DNA of 64,000 bases from JAEWSN01 sp942493335 (lineage in GTDB: Bacteria; Bacillota; Clostridia; DSM-8532): contig OW818693.1 of NCBI GenBank assembly GCA_942493335.1, positions 1,178,001 through 1,242,000 on the forward strand. The letters run 5' to 3'. Below, piece by piece: positions 33,677 through 42,397 of the stretch. The first letter of the stretch is position 1. Each line of letters opens with the position of its first letter. A model generated the notes under the pieces. The model did not search any database, was not told where the DNA came from, and worked only from the letters and a program-made list of their open reading frames with translations. A program made the translations under genes and the position numbers.

Positions 33677-34886
33677 CCAGCGCAGCCAGCACGGCCGAGA
33701 TCAGCGCCAGCATGACCAGCTCTCCCCGAATCACCCGCGCCAGCACCCGATTCACCTTCACCCCGAAGTACTCGGCCGACATCACACTGCAAAGGTGCAT
33801 GGGTGTAACCATGTTGCCGATGAATCCAGCCACATAGGCGCAGGCCACATACAGCAGGCTGGTGGTCAGCCCCATCGGAACCAGGATCGGGAAGGTCAGC
33901 GAGATGGTGGAAAGCGAATAACCGGAGGCGATCCCCGCCGCCATGGGCAGCACGATAAAGAACACTTCTTTCGGGAGACCGAACCTGGTCATGCCCACAA
34001 GCATCTCGTCCACCAAACCAGACTGCGTGAAAATCTCCATGAACACCATCACACCGAGAATGATGAGAATATACTTGGGCTGGAATGCCTGTTTCACCAC
34101 GTTCTCCACCTTTTTCAACGGGAATCGGCGCAGGATGAACAAGGTGGCCAATGTGACAATCGAGGCGGCCTCCAGATCAAAGGGAACCTGCAGCAGGCTG
34201 AAGACCATATACAGGACGATGATTTCCGCCACCGGATAGACGCTCCGTCCGAAATCCCGCCAGGCATCCTTTCGGGAGATTCCCGCCTCATGCGGGAGAG
34301 CGGCGACTTCCTTCCGTGTCATGACCCAGCCGATCAGCACATGAAAACAGCCAAATCCCATGACGGGAAGGGAAACCTGGAATACGCTCAATCCAAGGAT
34401 TTTGGCCGCCGCGATCGCGGACGGGTACAGGAAGAAGCAATCCTGCCAGACATGGCGGAACCAGTAGTTCACAAAGGCCTTTGTCTCTTGGGTGCTGCGA
34501 TCCCCGGCAACTTCCTCCACCATCGGACAGGAGAAACGCGCTCCGCCCGGAGACGGAAGCATGCCGATGACTGCCGGCATCAGGTAGGCGACAGCCTTGC
34601 CGTTGCCCACGATCACCTTCAGGCTCTGCGCAAGCCCGGACAACATGCCTTCATCCCGCATGGCCCTTTCGAGCATCATGATGAGAAGGAGGATGGCGAT
34701 CGTGCCGAGGCATCGTTCGGAAAGGGCGCCTTTCAGACCGGCGGCCAGGACCACACCCGGCGCCATCCGCGTGGCGATTGCCACGATTACGCTGTCCAGA
34801 AGCAGTACAAGCCCGATGTTCACATCCCGGCTCATCAGCCAGATCGTCAGGGCGATGACGGCAACGGTGATGGCAACAGTCAGCAT
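33663..34886 (-). CDS. DUF401 family membrane protein (putative permease)
   Basis: A 407-residue polytopic protein with about ten to eleven hydrophobic segments. It resembles the DUF401 family, with the conserved PAVIGMLPSPGGARFSCPM at about residue 105 and GNMVTPMHLC near the C-terminus. These features resemble ion-transporter superfamily permeases; the substrate is unknown. The ATG at 34886 overlaps the phosphatase stop (ATGCTGA, 7 bp), so the two are coupled. The last codons and the stop lie inside the final, partial unit of the 93-bp array. Confidence 0.8.
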   Translation of the reverse strand: MLTVAITVAVIALTIWLMSRDVNIGLVLLLDSVIVAIATRMAPGVVLAAGLKGALSERCLGTIAILLLIMMLERAMRDEGMLSGLAQSLKVIVGNGKAVAYLMPAVIGMLPSPGGARFSCPMVEEVAGDRSTQETKAFVNYWFRHVWQDCFFLYPSAIAAAKILGLSVFQVSLPVMGFGCFHVLIGWVMTRKEVAALPHEAGISRKDAWRDFGRSVYPVAEIIVLYMVFSLLQVPFDLEAASIVTLATLFILRRFPLKKVENVVKQAFQPKYILIILGVMVFMEIFTQSGLVDEMLVGMTRFGLPKEVFFIVLPMAAGIASGYSLSTISLTFPILVPMGLTTSLLYVACAYVAGFIGNMVTPMHLCSVMSAEYFGVKVNRVLARVIRGELVMLALISAVLAALAARH

Positions 34887-35563
34887 GGCGCACCGCCATC
34901 CGTAGGTTTGGAGCACTCGGGTGTTTTGTCGAACAGGGTGGGTCCGGCGAGATGCGACGTGTCATTCAGACGATGAATGGTATTCTCCCCGTATGGACTG
35001 GTCCCGAGCCGGATGATGCCGCAAGGATCCAGCTCCGTGTAGATTTGTCCGACATACCGGGACGTCAGGCCAAGAAACCAGAAAACGAGGTTGAACGCCG
35101 TACCGCTGTGGCAGACGACAAGATGAAGGCCCGACGAGAGATATTCCTCACCGAACCGCGATACGCGCGCCAGAAATTCATTCCAGTTCTCTCCGCCGCA
35201 AAATGGCCGCCACTCGCCAATCGGCCCATCCAGCGGCGCCTTGATGGATTCGGCGGCGGCATGCTTCATACCGGCCGCACAGCCGTTGTTGAATTCACGG
35301 ATCGCATGGGAAGAAATCGGGATCCTGTAAAGTCGTTCACCTATGATTTCCGCCGTCTCCCGTGCCCGTGACAAGTCGCTGCAATGGAATCCGAACTCCC
35401 TGCCGCCGATTTCACGGGCCAAGGCATCCGCCGTTCGTTCCGCCTGCATTCTCCCGAGCGGCGTCAGCTTCGTGTCTGTCCATCCGCCGGTCATGCGGTC
35501 TTCCCCGATCAGGTGCTCCGCTTCGCCATGCCTTACGATAATCAGTTCCCTTTTCATACTCAT
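34880..35563 (-). CDS. Histidine phosphatase family protein
   Basis: The 227 residues carry the family signature LIIVRHGEAEH (catalytic His near residue 13), CSDLSRARETAEII at about 65-78 and the second histidine in HLVVCHSGTAFN at about 153-164. Such enzymes remove phosphate from sugars, alpha-ribazole phosphate or other small molecules; the substrate is not evident. The ATG at 35563 has no ribosome site and lies only six bases after the -10 box of a strong promoter, so the mRNA may be leaderless; a second ATG follows at 35557. It overlaps the DUF401 gene. Confidence 0.85.
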   Translation of the reverse strand: MSMKRELIIVRHGEAEHLIGEDRMTGGWTDTKLTPLGRMQAERTADALAREIGGREFGFHCSDLSRARETAEIIGERLYRIPISSHAIREFNNGCAAGMKHAAAESIKAPLDGPIGEWRPFCGGENWNEFLARVSRFGEEYLSSGLHLVVCHSGTAFNLVFWFLGLTSRYVGQIYTELDPCGIIRLGTSPYGENTIHRLNDTSHLAGPTLFDKTPECSKPTDGGAPC

Positions 35564-35569
35564 TGCACA

Positions 35570-35598
35570 ATTGTATTCAGCCACCCGCGCCCTGTCAA
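35570..35598 (-). promoter_or_regulatory. Strong promoter placed directly before the phosphatase start
   Basis: TTGACA (35598-35593), 17 bp and TACAAT (35575-35570) on the minus strand, near consensus. The ATG at 35563 begins seven bases after the -10 box, at the expected transcription start. The rest of the 303-bp divergent region up to the GH5 gene shows no clear rightward promoter. Confidence 0.82.
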
Positions 35599-35866
35599 TC
35601 GCCCCAGACCCATGGGGCACCATGGCAAGAGGCCCTCGGCCGTGGTTGCTCCCAGGCAAGTGTGCACCATTCCAAAAATGACGATCAAAAGATGACGACC
35701 GGATGATTGCCAGGACCGCTCCCATTCCCGCAGGAAAACGACCATGCTGTGCAACAGTCCGACGGGGACTCTTCCGAAACGGCCGGCAATATGGCATGCT
35801 GAAGGTGGCGGCCGAATCAGGCCGGATCAGGCAAGGGAATTCCGCCTGCTGACATGGAGGATGATC

Positions 35867-37180
35867 ATGAACGAGCATTCACACGATAAAAAGACTGCAG
35901 CCCGCCGTCCAGCCACGCGGAACGCCACTTCAAGGATCGGCAGTCTTCTTCTGGCCGGCTGCCTGCTCTTCACCTTGTTCGGTACCGGCTGTGCGGCCTT
36001 TCCTGCTTCCCCTTCCACTTCAGGCCAACCGGAAACAGGCGGCACAGCGGCAGTCGTCTCGGAAACCACGCAGGTTTCCACATCACCATCTGTTTCAGCA
36101 CCTTCTGTCAGTCCTGAAGCCACTCCGGCACCCACTCCGGCACCCACGCCGACACCCACGCCGACCCCGAAACCCACCAAGTCACCGAGACCCGAAATGA
36201 GCGCCACGCCGGAACCGGATCAGAAAGAAACACGCCTGCCGTACACACGTGGCATCAATCTCGGCAATTGCCTGGAGGCACCGCTCGAAGGCGCCTGGGG
36301 CCTCGTGATCCAGGACGAATGGATGGAAGTCATCCGTTCCGCCGGATTTGATCATATCCGGCTCCCGGTGCGCTGGACCGCATATGCAAGCGTTACTGAA
36401 CCCTACACGCTGGACGAACGGTTTCTCGCCAGGGTGGATCATGTCATCGACACAGCATTGAAAGCCGACCTCGGCGTCGTCCTCAACGTCCACAATTACA
36501 CGGAAATGGCAACGGAACCGGAAGAAAACCTTCAACGGCTTGCAGGTGTTTGGAAACAGCTTGCGGAGCATTACAGGGACTTGCCTGACAATGTGGCCTT
36601 CGAGTTGATGAATGAACCGAACGGTGCTGCGGATGCGGTCTGGCCGGAGATGTCCGCAAAGCTGTACGACGTGGTCCGCAAGGCCGATCCCGATCGCTGG
36701 ATCTGCATCACGAACGGCAGCTGGTCGGCCGCCGGCACGCTTGTGAACCTTGTTGTGCCGGAACGGATCCTGAAAGACCCGAAGGTCTTCGCCACCTTTC
36801 ATTTCTACGAGCCATTCCATTTCACCCACCAGTATGCGAACTGGGTGACCGGGTCGGATGCCTGGGGTGGAACAACATGGGACGGCAACACCAGCCAGCA
36901 GGCTTTTGTGACCGATCTCTATGACGGGGTTGCAAAATGGTCGGAGAAGAATGGCGGCATGCCTGTCCTGATGGGGGAATTCGGCGCGTATTCGGCCTGC
37001 GATCCTCTTTCCCGGGTCCGCTGGACGGAGTTCTGCGCACGGGAGGCGGAACGGCATGGATTTGCCTGGAGCTATTGGGAATTCGCTTCGGGATTCGGCA
37101 TTTATGGGAAAAACTCGAAGAAATTCGATGTTCCCCTACTGAAGGCGCTGATTCCTGAGACCGTGATCCCATCGAACTAA
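35867..37180 (+). CDS. Secreted glycoside hydrolase family 5 enzyme (endoglucanase type)
   Basis: The 437-residue protein has an N-terminal export signal (about residues 24-42, hydrophobic after SRIG), with two cysteines in possible lipobox positions (LLAGC and FGTGC), so it may be a lipoprotein. A Ser/Thr/Pro-rich linker with a PTPTP stretch follows (about 45-120), then a GH5 catalytic domain. The domain has TRGINLGNCLEAP at its start, the acid/base Glu in LMNEPNGA and the nucleophile Glu in LMGEFGAYS. GH5 enzymes cleave beta-glucans such as cellulose; exact specificity is unknown. ATG at 35867 with GGAGG 6 nt upstream. An AraC regulator follows by 49 bp. Confidence 0.9.
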   Translation: MNEHSHDKKTAARRPATRNATSRIGSLLLAGCLLFTLFGTGCAAFPASPSTSGQPETGGTAAVVSETTQVSTSPSVSAPSVSPEATPAPTPAPTPTPTPTPKPTKSPRPEMSATPEPDQKETRLPYTRGINLGNCLEAPLEGAWGLVIQDEWMEVIRSAGFDHIRLPVRWTAYASVTEPYTLDERFLARVDHVIDTALKADLGVVLNVHNYTEMATEPEENLQRLAGVWKQLAEHYRDLPDNVAFELMNEPNGAADAVWPEMSAKLYDVVRKADPDRWICITNGSWSAAGTLVNLVVPERILKDPKVFATFHFYEPFHFTHQYANWVTGSDAWGGTTWDGNTSQQAFVTDLYDGVAKWSEKNGGMPVLMGEFGAYSACDPLSRVRWTEFCAREAERHGFAWSYWEFASGFGIYGKNSKKFDVPLLKALIPETVIPSN

Positions 37181-37229
37181 TGCCCAAAATGCCGGGATGC
37201 AGGCAGCGGACCAGACAGGAGACAACCAC

Positions 37230-38063
37230 ATGGACTTCATCATTTTCCCGTTTCTGAGCGAACAGGAAACCCGGCTTCCGTTTCAGGTGGCCGGGATCGG
37301 ATGCGCGTATGAGCAGGAACCGGTTATTCGCCCGAACGGCTATCCCCGCTATCAATGGATTCAGACCCGTTCAGGGAAAGGGGAGCTTGTCACGGAAGGT
37401 GTGCGGCATCAGGTAGGCCCCGGCCAGGGCATGCTCCTGTTTCCGCATCGCCCGCACGAATACCGGGCTCTCACGGAGCATTGGGAAGTGGACTGGGTCC
37501 TGTTCGACGGCATGCAGGCATCTGTGTTCCTGAATCATCTGCTCGGACTGACCGGATCCGCCGTCCTGCATGTATCCGATGGCAACGCGCTGAGTGAAAA
37601 AATGAGAAACCTCTATGATACCGCTGTTTCCGACGATCCGCTGAAGGGGTTGGAGAACTCCGTACTGCTGTATGGGCTGCTCATGGCGCTGGCACGTCAG
37701 GCTTCCATCGGATTCGATACAAGCATGAACCGCCGCTTCAACCGCTTCCAGCCATTGTTCGACCATGTCGAGGCAAACAGTTCCCAACCATTGACACTGG
37801 GCGGGCTTTCCCTCGTGGCCGGAATGTCTCCGCAATATCTCTGCACTGCATTCAAAAAGGCAATGGGCATGCGTCTGTTCGAGTACATCAACAGGGTCCG
37901 GATCCAGAAAAGCAAGACACTCCTGTTGGACAGCGGCATCAGGGTCTCGGACGTGGCACGCCGATCCGGTTTTGAGGATCCCAGTTATTACTGTGCGATC
38001 TTCCGAAAACTGGAGAATGTCAGTCCGGGTGAGTTCCGACAAATGCATACGAAAGGCGGATGA
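37230..38063 (+). CDS. AraC-family transcriptional regulator
   Basis: A 277-residue regulator. The N-terminal half is a cupin-like sensing domain (PHRPHEYRALTEHWEVDWV at about 77-95). The C-terminal 100 residues hold two helix-turn-helix motifs: LTLGGLSLVAGMSPQYLC and VSDVARRSGFEDPSYYCAIF, followed by SPGEFRQ. This is the arrangement of sugar-responsive AraC regulators, and its position after the GH5 gene suggests control of glucan use. The ATG at 37230 has AGGAG 9 nt upstream; the frame is open to 37197. It may be cotranscribed with the hydrolase. Confidence 0.92.
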   Translation: MDFIIFPFLSEQETRLPFQVAGIGCAYEQEPVIRPNGYPRYQWIQTRSGKGELVTEGVRHQVGPGQGMLLFPHRPHEYRALTEHWEVDWVLFDGMQASVFLNHLLGLTGSAVLHVSDGNALSEKMRNLYDTAVSDDPLKGLENSVLLYGLLMALARQASIGFDTSMNRRFNRFQPLFDHVEANSSQPLTLGGLSLVAGMSPQYLCTAFKKAMGMRLFEYINRVRIQKSKTLLLDSGIRVSDVARRSGFEDPSYYCAIFRKLENVSPGEFRQMHTKGG

Positions 38064-38159
38064 ATCCTGCAGGTTCGGGGAAGAGCGAACACGCACCGGG
38101 TGTTTGCAGGCATCTAGCATGCATCCCCCAATCCCTTCCCTGATGTTTCACAAAACTGG

Positions 38160-38188
38160 TTGCACCGGGGTTGGATCGATGCTATAAT
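38160..38188 (+). promoter_or_regulatory. tRNA-Lys promoter
   Basis: TTGCAC (38160-38165), 17 bp and TATAAT (38183-38188), 32 bp before the tRNA. Confidence 0.75.
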
Positions 38189-38220
38189 ACGTAGGCCGAC
38201 AGCGAATGCTATTGTACCCT

Positions 38221-38296
38221 GATCCATTAGCTCAGTTGGTAGAGCACCTGACTTTTAATCAGGGTGTCTGGAGTTCGAATCTCCAATGGGTCACCA
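38221..38296 (+). tRNA. tRNA-Lys (anticodon TTT)
   Basis: A 76-nt cloverleaf with acceptor pairing GATCCAT/ATGGGTC, D-arm GCTC...GAGC, anticodon stem CCTGA/TCAGG with loop CTTTTAA, T-loop TTCGAAT, discriminator A and encoded CCA. Confidence 0.97.
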
Positions 38297-38305
38297 GAAA
38301 CGCGA

Positions 38306-38342
38306 GAACACCTGCAGCGAAATAGCTGCAGGTGTTCTTTTA
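38306..38342 (+). terminator. Terminator after tRNA-Lys
   Basis: GAACACCTGCAG and its exact complement enclose an eight-base loop and are followed by TTTTAT. Confidence 0.9.
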
Positions 38343-38441
38343 TCGTTGACCGGTCTGCAGATGGAGTTCACATTGGTTCGACAGAAATGGTACGATGGGC
38401 ATAGCCGCCTGCAGGAGACGAGGGAACATGGGGGAATCACG

Positions 38442-38906
38442 ATGGATATGGATGCAGTCCGGATCAGATGCTTTGAGCAAGATGACCGCGAACGGGTAAA
38501 GGCGTTTTTTGACCAGATGGGCGGAGAAACACGCGCGTTCTTTGATCGGAACAGCGGAAACAGCAGCAATGCGCTGAACTTTTTTGAGGGGAAGGATCAG
38601 GAAGTCATCCGGTGGATGGCCCTGTATCAGGGCCGAATGGTCGGGTATTTGTTTTTATGGGATTTGGACAAGCTGATTCCCTGGTTGGGTATCGCCGTTG
38701 CGGAAGATTGCAAGGGAATGCATCTCGGACGCCGACTCATGCAAACGGCGCGGGATTATGCGATGTCGCAGGGGAAAGGCGGAATCCTGCTGACAACCCA
38801 TTTGGCCAATCTCCGGGGTCAAGGGCTGTATGAGCGTAGCGGATATGAGCGGATGGGGATCCATACCAGTGGGGAAATCCTTTACCTGCTCCGGTTTGAA
38901 CGATGA
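38442..38906 (+). CDS. GNAT-family N-acetyltransferase
   Basis: A 154-residue protein of the GNAT fold. It has VRIRCFEQDDRERVKAFFDQ at the start, a central beta strand MVGYLFLW at about 68, the acetyl-CoA loop region AVAEDCKGMHLGRRLMQTA at about 84-102 and the closing RGQGLYERSGYER. Substrate unknown. The ATG at 38442 follows GGGGGA by 7 nt; the frame is open back into the tRNA-Lys gene, which is an artefact. It is the first of two small plus-strand genes after the tRNA. Confidence 0.83.
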   Translation: MDMDAVRIRCFEQDDRERVKAFFDQMGGETRAFFDRNSGNSSNALNFFEGKDQEVIRWMALYQGRMVGYLFLWDLDKLIPWLGIAVAEDCKGMHLGRRLMQTARDYAMSQGKGGILLTTHLANLRGQGLYERSGYERMGIHTSGEILYLLRFER

Positions 38907-38972
38907 TGGGTTTGCCATTCTCGATATTCAGCGCTGTCGTATTCAACCATGCGAACACACAGGAGGGAAATC

Positions 38973-39479
38973 ATGTCGGATGTCATACGCCTGGTCGAGG
39001 AACAACTAGAAAAGAACAATCTGGTCTTCACGAAAAAGCCGATCCTGATTGGCGGCATGGCGATGGAGTATTACGGTATGCGGAAATCCGGTCCCGACAT
39101 CGACCTGGTGATCTGTGATCAGGACTATCAGGAACTCGCACGAAAATACCCTGAAAAACGGAAAGACATTTGGGGAGACTTGGGGGTTGTGTTGGATCCT
39201 TTTGAGATCTGGCGATGCATCGCGTTGCTTGATTATGACTTCTATGGCAAGGACGCCATTGATGAAGGCTCCGTTTCTGTAGTCTCGCTGGACAGATTGC
39301 TGCTGATGCGCGTTTTCGCCATGGATGTTCCGAAATACAGGGAAGACTTGAAACTGATGAACAATTATTACCGTGCGACCTACACAAATCCGGAGTACTT
39401 GAAGAATGCCGAAGCACATGCGTCATCCTACAGAAGCACGGGCGGTACGATCTGGAGCGGCCGGTACGACGAGGAATGA
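38973..39479 (+). CDS. Nucleotidyltransferase-fold protein (small)
   Basis: A 168-residue protein with the minimal nucleotidyltransferase signature: LIGGMAMEYYG at about residues 25-35 followed by SGPDIDLVI at about 39-47 (the D-x-D pair). It resembles small DUF6036/AbiEii-like transferases, some of which are toxins or antitoxin partners, but nothing here proves that. The ATG at 38973 has AGGAGGG 5-6 nt upstream; an upstream in-frame ATG at 38949 lacks one. No antitoxin-like gene is adjacent. Function unknown. Confidence 0.7.
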   Translation: MSDVIRLVEEQLEKNNLVFTKKPILIGGMAMEYYGMRKSGPDIDLVICDQDYQELARKYPEKRKDIWGDLGVVLDPFEIWRCIALLDYDFYGKDAIDEGSVSVVSLDRLLLMRVFAMDVPKYREDLKLMNNYYRATYTNPEYLKNAEAHASSYRSTGGTIWSGRYDEE

Positions 39480-39552
39480 CCGCTTGTCCCACTCTCTGCG
39501 GAAACGTGCATCCTGCCGGAACAGGCAAAACGCACCAAACACAAAACACGAT

Positions 39553-39630
39553 CGAGTAGGAGGCGGCCCGTTAGTCGGGCCGCCGACCTCTCACACCACC
39601 GTACGCACCGTTCGGTGTACGGCGGTTCAT
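39553..39630 (-). ncRNA. Group II intron 3' end (domains V and VI)
   Basis: The minus strand shows a domain V-like hairpin (CGCCGTACACCGAACGG and TACGGTGG parts) followed by a domain VI-like stem GGCGGCCCG/CGGGCCGCC with the bulged A in CTAAC, ending CTAC near 39555. It lies 6 bp after the stop of the maturase remnant, the normal arrangement at an intron 3' end. The 5' part of the intron is missing. Confidence 0.72.
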
Positions 39631-39635
39631 CAGGG

Positions 39636-40004
39636 TCATTTTGTTGAAAGACAGTCCGTCAGAAAGATGAATCCGAATTCCTTGAGGTATCGATTCGTCA
39701 TGGATGTTTGCAAGATTGGGCTACCGGCAGTTCGCCAGTAGCTCTTTCTTGTGTTGGCGAACTCCCATGCTTTCGAGTTTTCCACACCAAGCCTGACCAG
39801 ATTGGCACATTGGGTGCGAATCCTCTTCCACTGTTTCCACCAGCACATGCGGATGCGTCTCCGCATCCACCCGTCCAGTTGCGACGCCGGGTTCTTCATA
39901 TCAGTCAATTTGAAATATCCCGCCCAGCTCCTCACGAGCCGATTCAGTTTATCCCGCTTGACCTCCATGCTTTCCGACCTGCTTCTGGACGTGCATGCAC
40001 GCAC
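39636..40004 (-). pseudogene. Group II intron maturase/reverse transcriptase, C-terminal remnant
   Basis: Only the maturase-specific (GIIM) region is left: LNRLVRSWAGYFKLTDMK, then WMRRRIRMCWWKQWKR, FANTRKSYWRTAGSPIL and the usual C-terminus. The reverse transcriptase domains are absent. Recognisable homology begins near 39968, after which the frame merges into a truncated JetD-like gene in another frame. It is therefore a dead fragment. With the ribozyme 3' end next to it, it marks a former mobile element whose 5' part was lost by deletion or recombination. Confidence 0.88.
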
Positions 40005-40624
40005 CTTTTCCTTGAAATGTCCATCAAGGTGTACCAGATGTCCTTGTTTTCAAGAACCTGAATGCTGGCGGTCACCTCGGATGCAGGCTGTTCCACTGCG
40101 AGGTTCCAACTAAAGAACGGCTCCGGCGTTTCGTACGCTTGAAACAGTGACCGGGGGAGCCTGTTGTACGCCAGGATGGCTTCCATCTTCCTACGTTCCC
40201 GCACCAGTCGTTTTTCATCCCCATACAACAGGAAGGACTTCTCATTCAGGCTCATGCGTGAAGAAAACCAGTCAGGACGCTTGCCAGGCACATCGTTGAG
40301 TGGCAGAAGCAGATCCCGGTGCGCAGCATACCGGGCGGGCTCGGTCAGATCGCCTTCGATATGGAACAGTGGATGCAGTCTTGTGATTTCATGCTGATGG
40401 GAGAGTGACGGTTCCTGCTCCCGGATGATGCGGTATCGTTTGAACAGCGATGGTATCCGCCCATTTACGCCCGACGAACGAACGGGAGACAACCTGCTCT
40501 GCGCTACAGGCTCACTCACCCGCGCATGCAGCGCCTCGTAGGAACTGCAGCGCAAGCCTTCAAACAGCTCCTGCTCGGTGACAAACGCTTTCCCATATGT
40601 ATCTGGAAAAGATGTGTTCATCAT
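39944..40624 (-). pseudogene. Truncated JetD-like (DUF3322/DUF2220) protein, Wadjet-system remnant
   Basis: The ORF has 226 codons, of which about the first 204 look genuine. The pattern SLNEKSFLLYGDEKRL, then YETPEPFFSW and VLENKDIWYTL resembles JetD of Wadjet anti-plasmid systems, where DUF3322 precedes the toprim-like DUF2220 domain. The similarity stops just after the ENKD motif near 40010, where group II intron sequence begins, so most of the toprim domain is gone. JetA, JetB and JetC are not found in the window. The start ATG at 40624 has GGAAGAG upstream. The family call is from memory of motifs and is moderate in certainty; the truncation is clear if the call is right. Confidence 0.5.
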
Positions 40625-40685
40625 TTTTTCTCTTCCATGCGGCTGTACCCCTTGAAGGCGCAGCGCGATACCAGGTGCCGGAACC

Positions 40686-41906
40686 TTATTGCAGCAACCA
40701 TGTCAGCGCATTCATTTGAATAACTCCGTTGTGCGTTGTACCCGCTCCGATTTCATCCAATGTGAGAAGAAACTTTGGGTGATGATCCGCAATCTTCTCG
40801 AGCGGTGCCAACTCCCGTTGAAGTGTATGGGAATCCAATACAGATGCCGCCACTTGAAAATACTGGATTCCAGATGCGTTCTGCACAATAAAGTCAACTT
40901 CTCCGCCGGTCAAATGCCCAACATGAACATGCTCAAACCGACGCAACAGCTCCAGATAGACAACGTTTTCCAGGATGTGCCCTTGATCTGCATTCGCAGG
41001 GCCCAGCAAGTATTGGCGCAGTCCAATGTCGGTTACGTAATATTTCTCCAATGTCGCCAGATACTGCTTCCCCTTGATATCGAATCTCCTTGCCTGATGG
41101 AGAATCAGACTGTCCATCAATCCCCGTAGGTACTTTTCGACAGTCTTCTGATCGATTTTTCGACCCTCGGAAGTCATTGTCTTTGCAATTTTCGTGGTGG
41201 ACAACAGATTACCGATATTGTGGAACACAAAACGGATCACACTTTCCAGCATCATCACGTCAGAAATGCGAAGTCTGGCAACAACATCCTTCAACAAGAT
41301 CGAATTGTAGATGCCTGCAAGGTATTCCTGTATATCCCTGTTGTTTCCTTTAAGCTGCATGGCATAAGGAAACGAGCTTCGGCTGCAGTAATCAGCATAT
41401 AGTGAACTCAGCGTTGCCGGTTCGTCAGTGATCTGCTTCCGCCCCGTACAGTACTCTGAAAAAGACAAGGGAAGCATTTTCAGTTCCACATATCTTCCCG
41501 TGAGCAAAGTAGCCAGATCTCCAGACATGAACCAGGCATTGGAACCCGTGATATACAAATCCACATTTTTCTTGACATGCAGGCTGTCAATCGCTTTTTC
41601 AAACTGTTCCACATGCTGGATTTCATCCAGAAACACATAGGTCATTTGATCTGGAACCAACAAAGGAAGCAAATGCTCGTATAATACCTTGTAGTGCCGA
41701 AGATGCTCCACTTCAAGCTCTTCAAAGTTGATCGCGACTATGCGCTTGTGGCTGACACCATTCGAAACGAGCCACTCCCGGTACATCTCAAACAATGTGG
41801 ATTTGCCACATCTTCGAACGCCAGATATGACCTTGATGATAGGCTTATCCTTCGAGCGTTGCAGGAAATCCATATAGGTTGGGCGTTCAATTCTCAATAT
41901 CGACAT
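40686..41906 (-). CDS. AAA_14/DUF4143 ATPase
   Basis: A 406-residue protein of a common accessory family. The N-terminal ATPase part has the Walker A loop SGVRRCGKSTLF (about residues 28-39) and Walker B TYVFLDEIQHVEQ (about 88-100), followed by ITGSNAWFMSGDLATLLTGR (sensor region) at about 118-137. The C-terminal DUF4143 part is nuclease-like (GGEVDFIVQ at about 335). Such genes are widespread single-gene accessory elements of unknown function. The ATG at 41906 has GAGG 6 nt upstream. The TA-richer codons and the neighbouring remnants suggest transferred DNA. Confidence 0.9.
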   Translation of the reverse strand: MSILRIERPTYMDFLQRSKDKPIIKVISGVRRCGKSTLFEMYREWLVSNGVSHKRIVAINFEELEVEHLRHYKVLYEHLLPLLVPDQMTYVFLDEIQHVEQFEKAIDSLHVKKNVDLYITGSNAWFMSGDLATLLTGRYVELKMLPLSFSEYCTGRKQITDEPATLSSLYADYCSRSSFPYAMQLKGNNRDIQEYLAGIYNSILLKDVVARLRISDVMMLESVIRFVFHNIGNLLSTTKIAKTMTSEGRKIDQKTVEKYLRGLMDSLILHQARRFDIKGKQYLATLEKYYVTDIGLRQYLLGPANADQGHILENVVYLELLRRFEHVHVGHLTGGEVDFIVQNASGIQYFQVAASVLDSHTLQRELAPLEKIADHHPKFLLTLDEIGAGTTHNGVIQMNALTWLLQ

Positions 41907-42005
41907 CACTTGCCTCTATCTCATACGCATTCCTGAAATGTCATGATCATGAGTTAATGAATGATTATGACGGGATCTTATTTTGACGAAGGAGACTTAT
42001 CCGTA

Positions 42006-42085
42006 TCATACTCCTGAAACATCGCTCTGTCTATTCTTTTCAGGAATATATTCCCGAAACTTCGTTGTATCTATGCTTTTCAGGA
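42006..42085. repeat. Two 40-bp tandem units, each with an inverted repeat
   Basis: Units start at 42006 and 42046. Each reads on the plus strand roughly TCCTGAAAC or TCCCGAAAC, a variable middle and CTTTTCAGGA, so that TCCTGAAA and TTTCAGGA can pair within a unit. They lie 100-180 bp upstream of the DUF4143 ATPase. The remainder of the 491-bp gap (41907-42397) shows nothing else recognisable. Confidence 0.7.
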
Positions 42086-42397
42086 TTTCTTCCCAAAAAG
42101 AAAGTGTTACTGCCGCCGCAACATGGCCAAACGACCCCTTAACGATAGTGAAATCTCAATCTTGAAATAATCCTCGCGTGCATAGCCGGCAAGCGGGATA
42201 TCCACTTGATATCCCCACGTTTTTGTCAATTCGGCTTGCCAAAGACGAAAGCTGTATCAGAATGAACCCGATCTCAGTGCTGCACCTCCATATCGGATGC
42301 GAACATGTCGAGCTTCGGAGCATACTCCTGGCACAAGGCAATCTACCATGCGGGGGGAATATTTCACAGACAGGGCAGGTTGCCGTCATGAGGTTCG

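Noticed and set aside
38442..39479. GNAT and nucleotidyltransferase genes as a toxin-antitoxin pair
   Set aside because: Sizes and spacing (66 bp) do not match known GNAT-RHH or AbiE pairs, and neither has an antitoxin-type DNA-binding domain.
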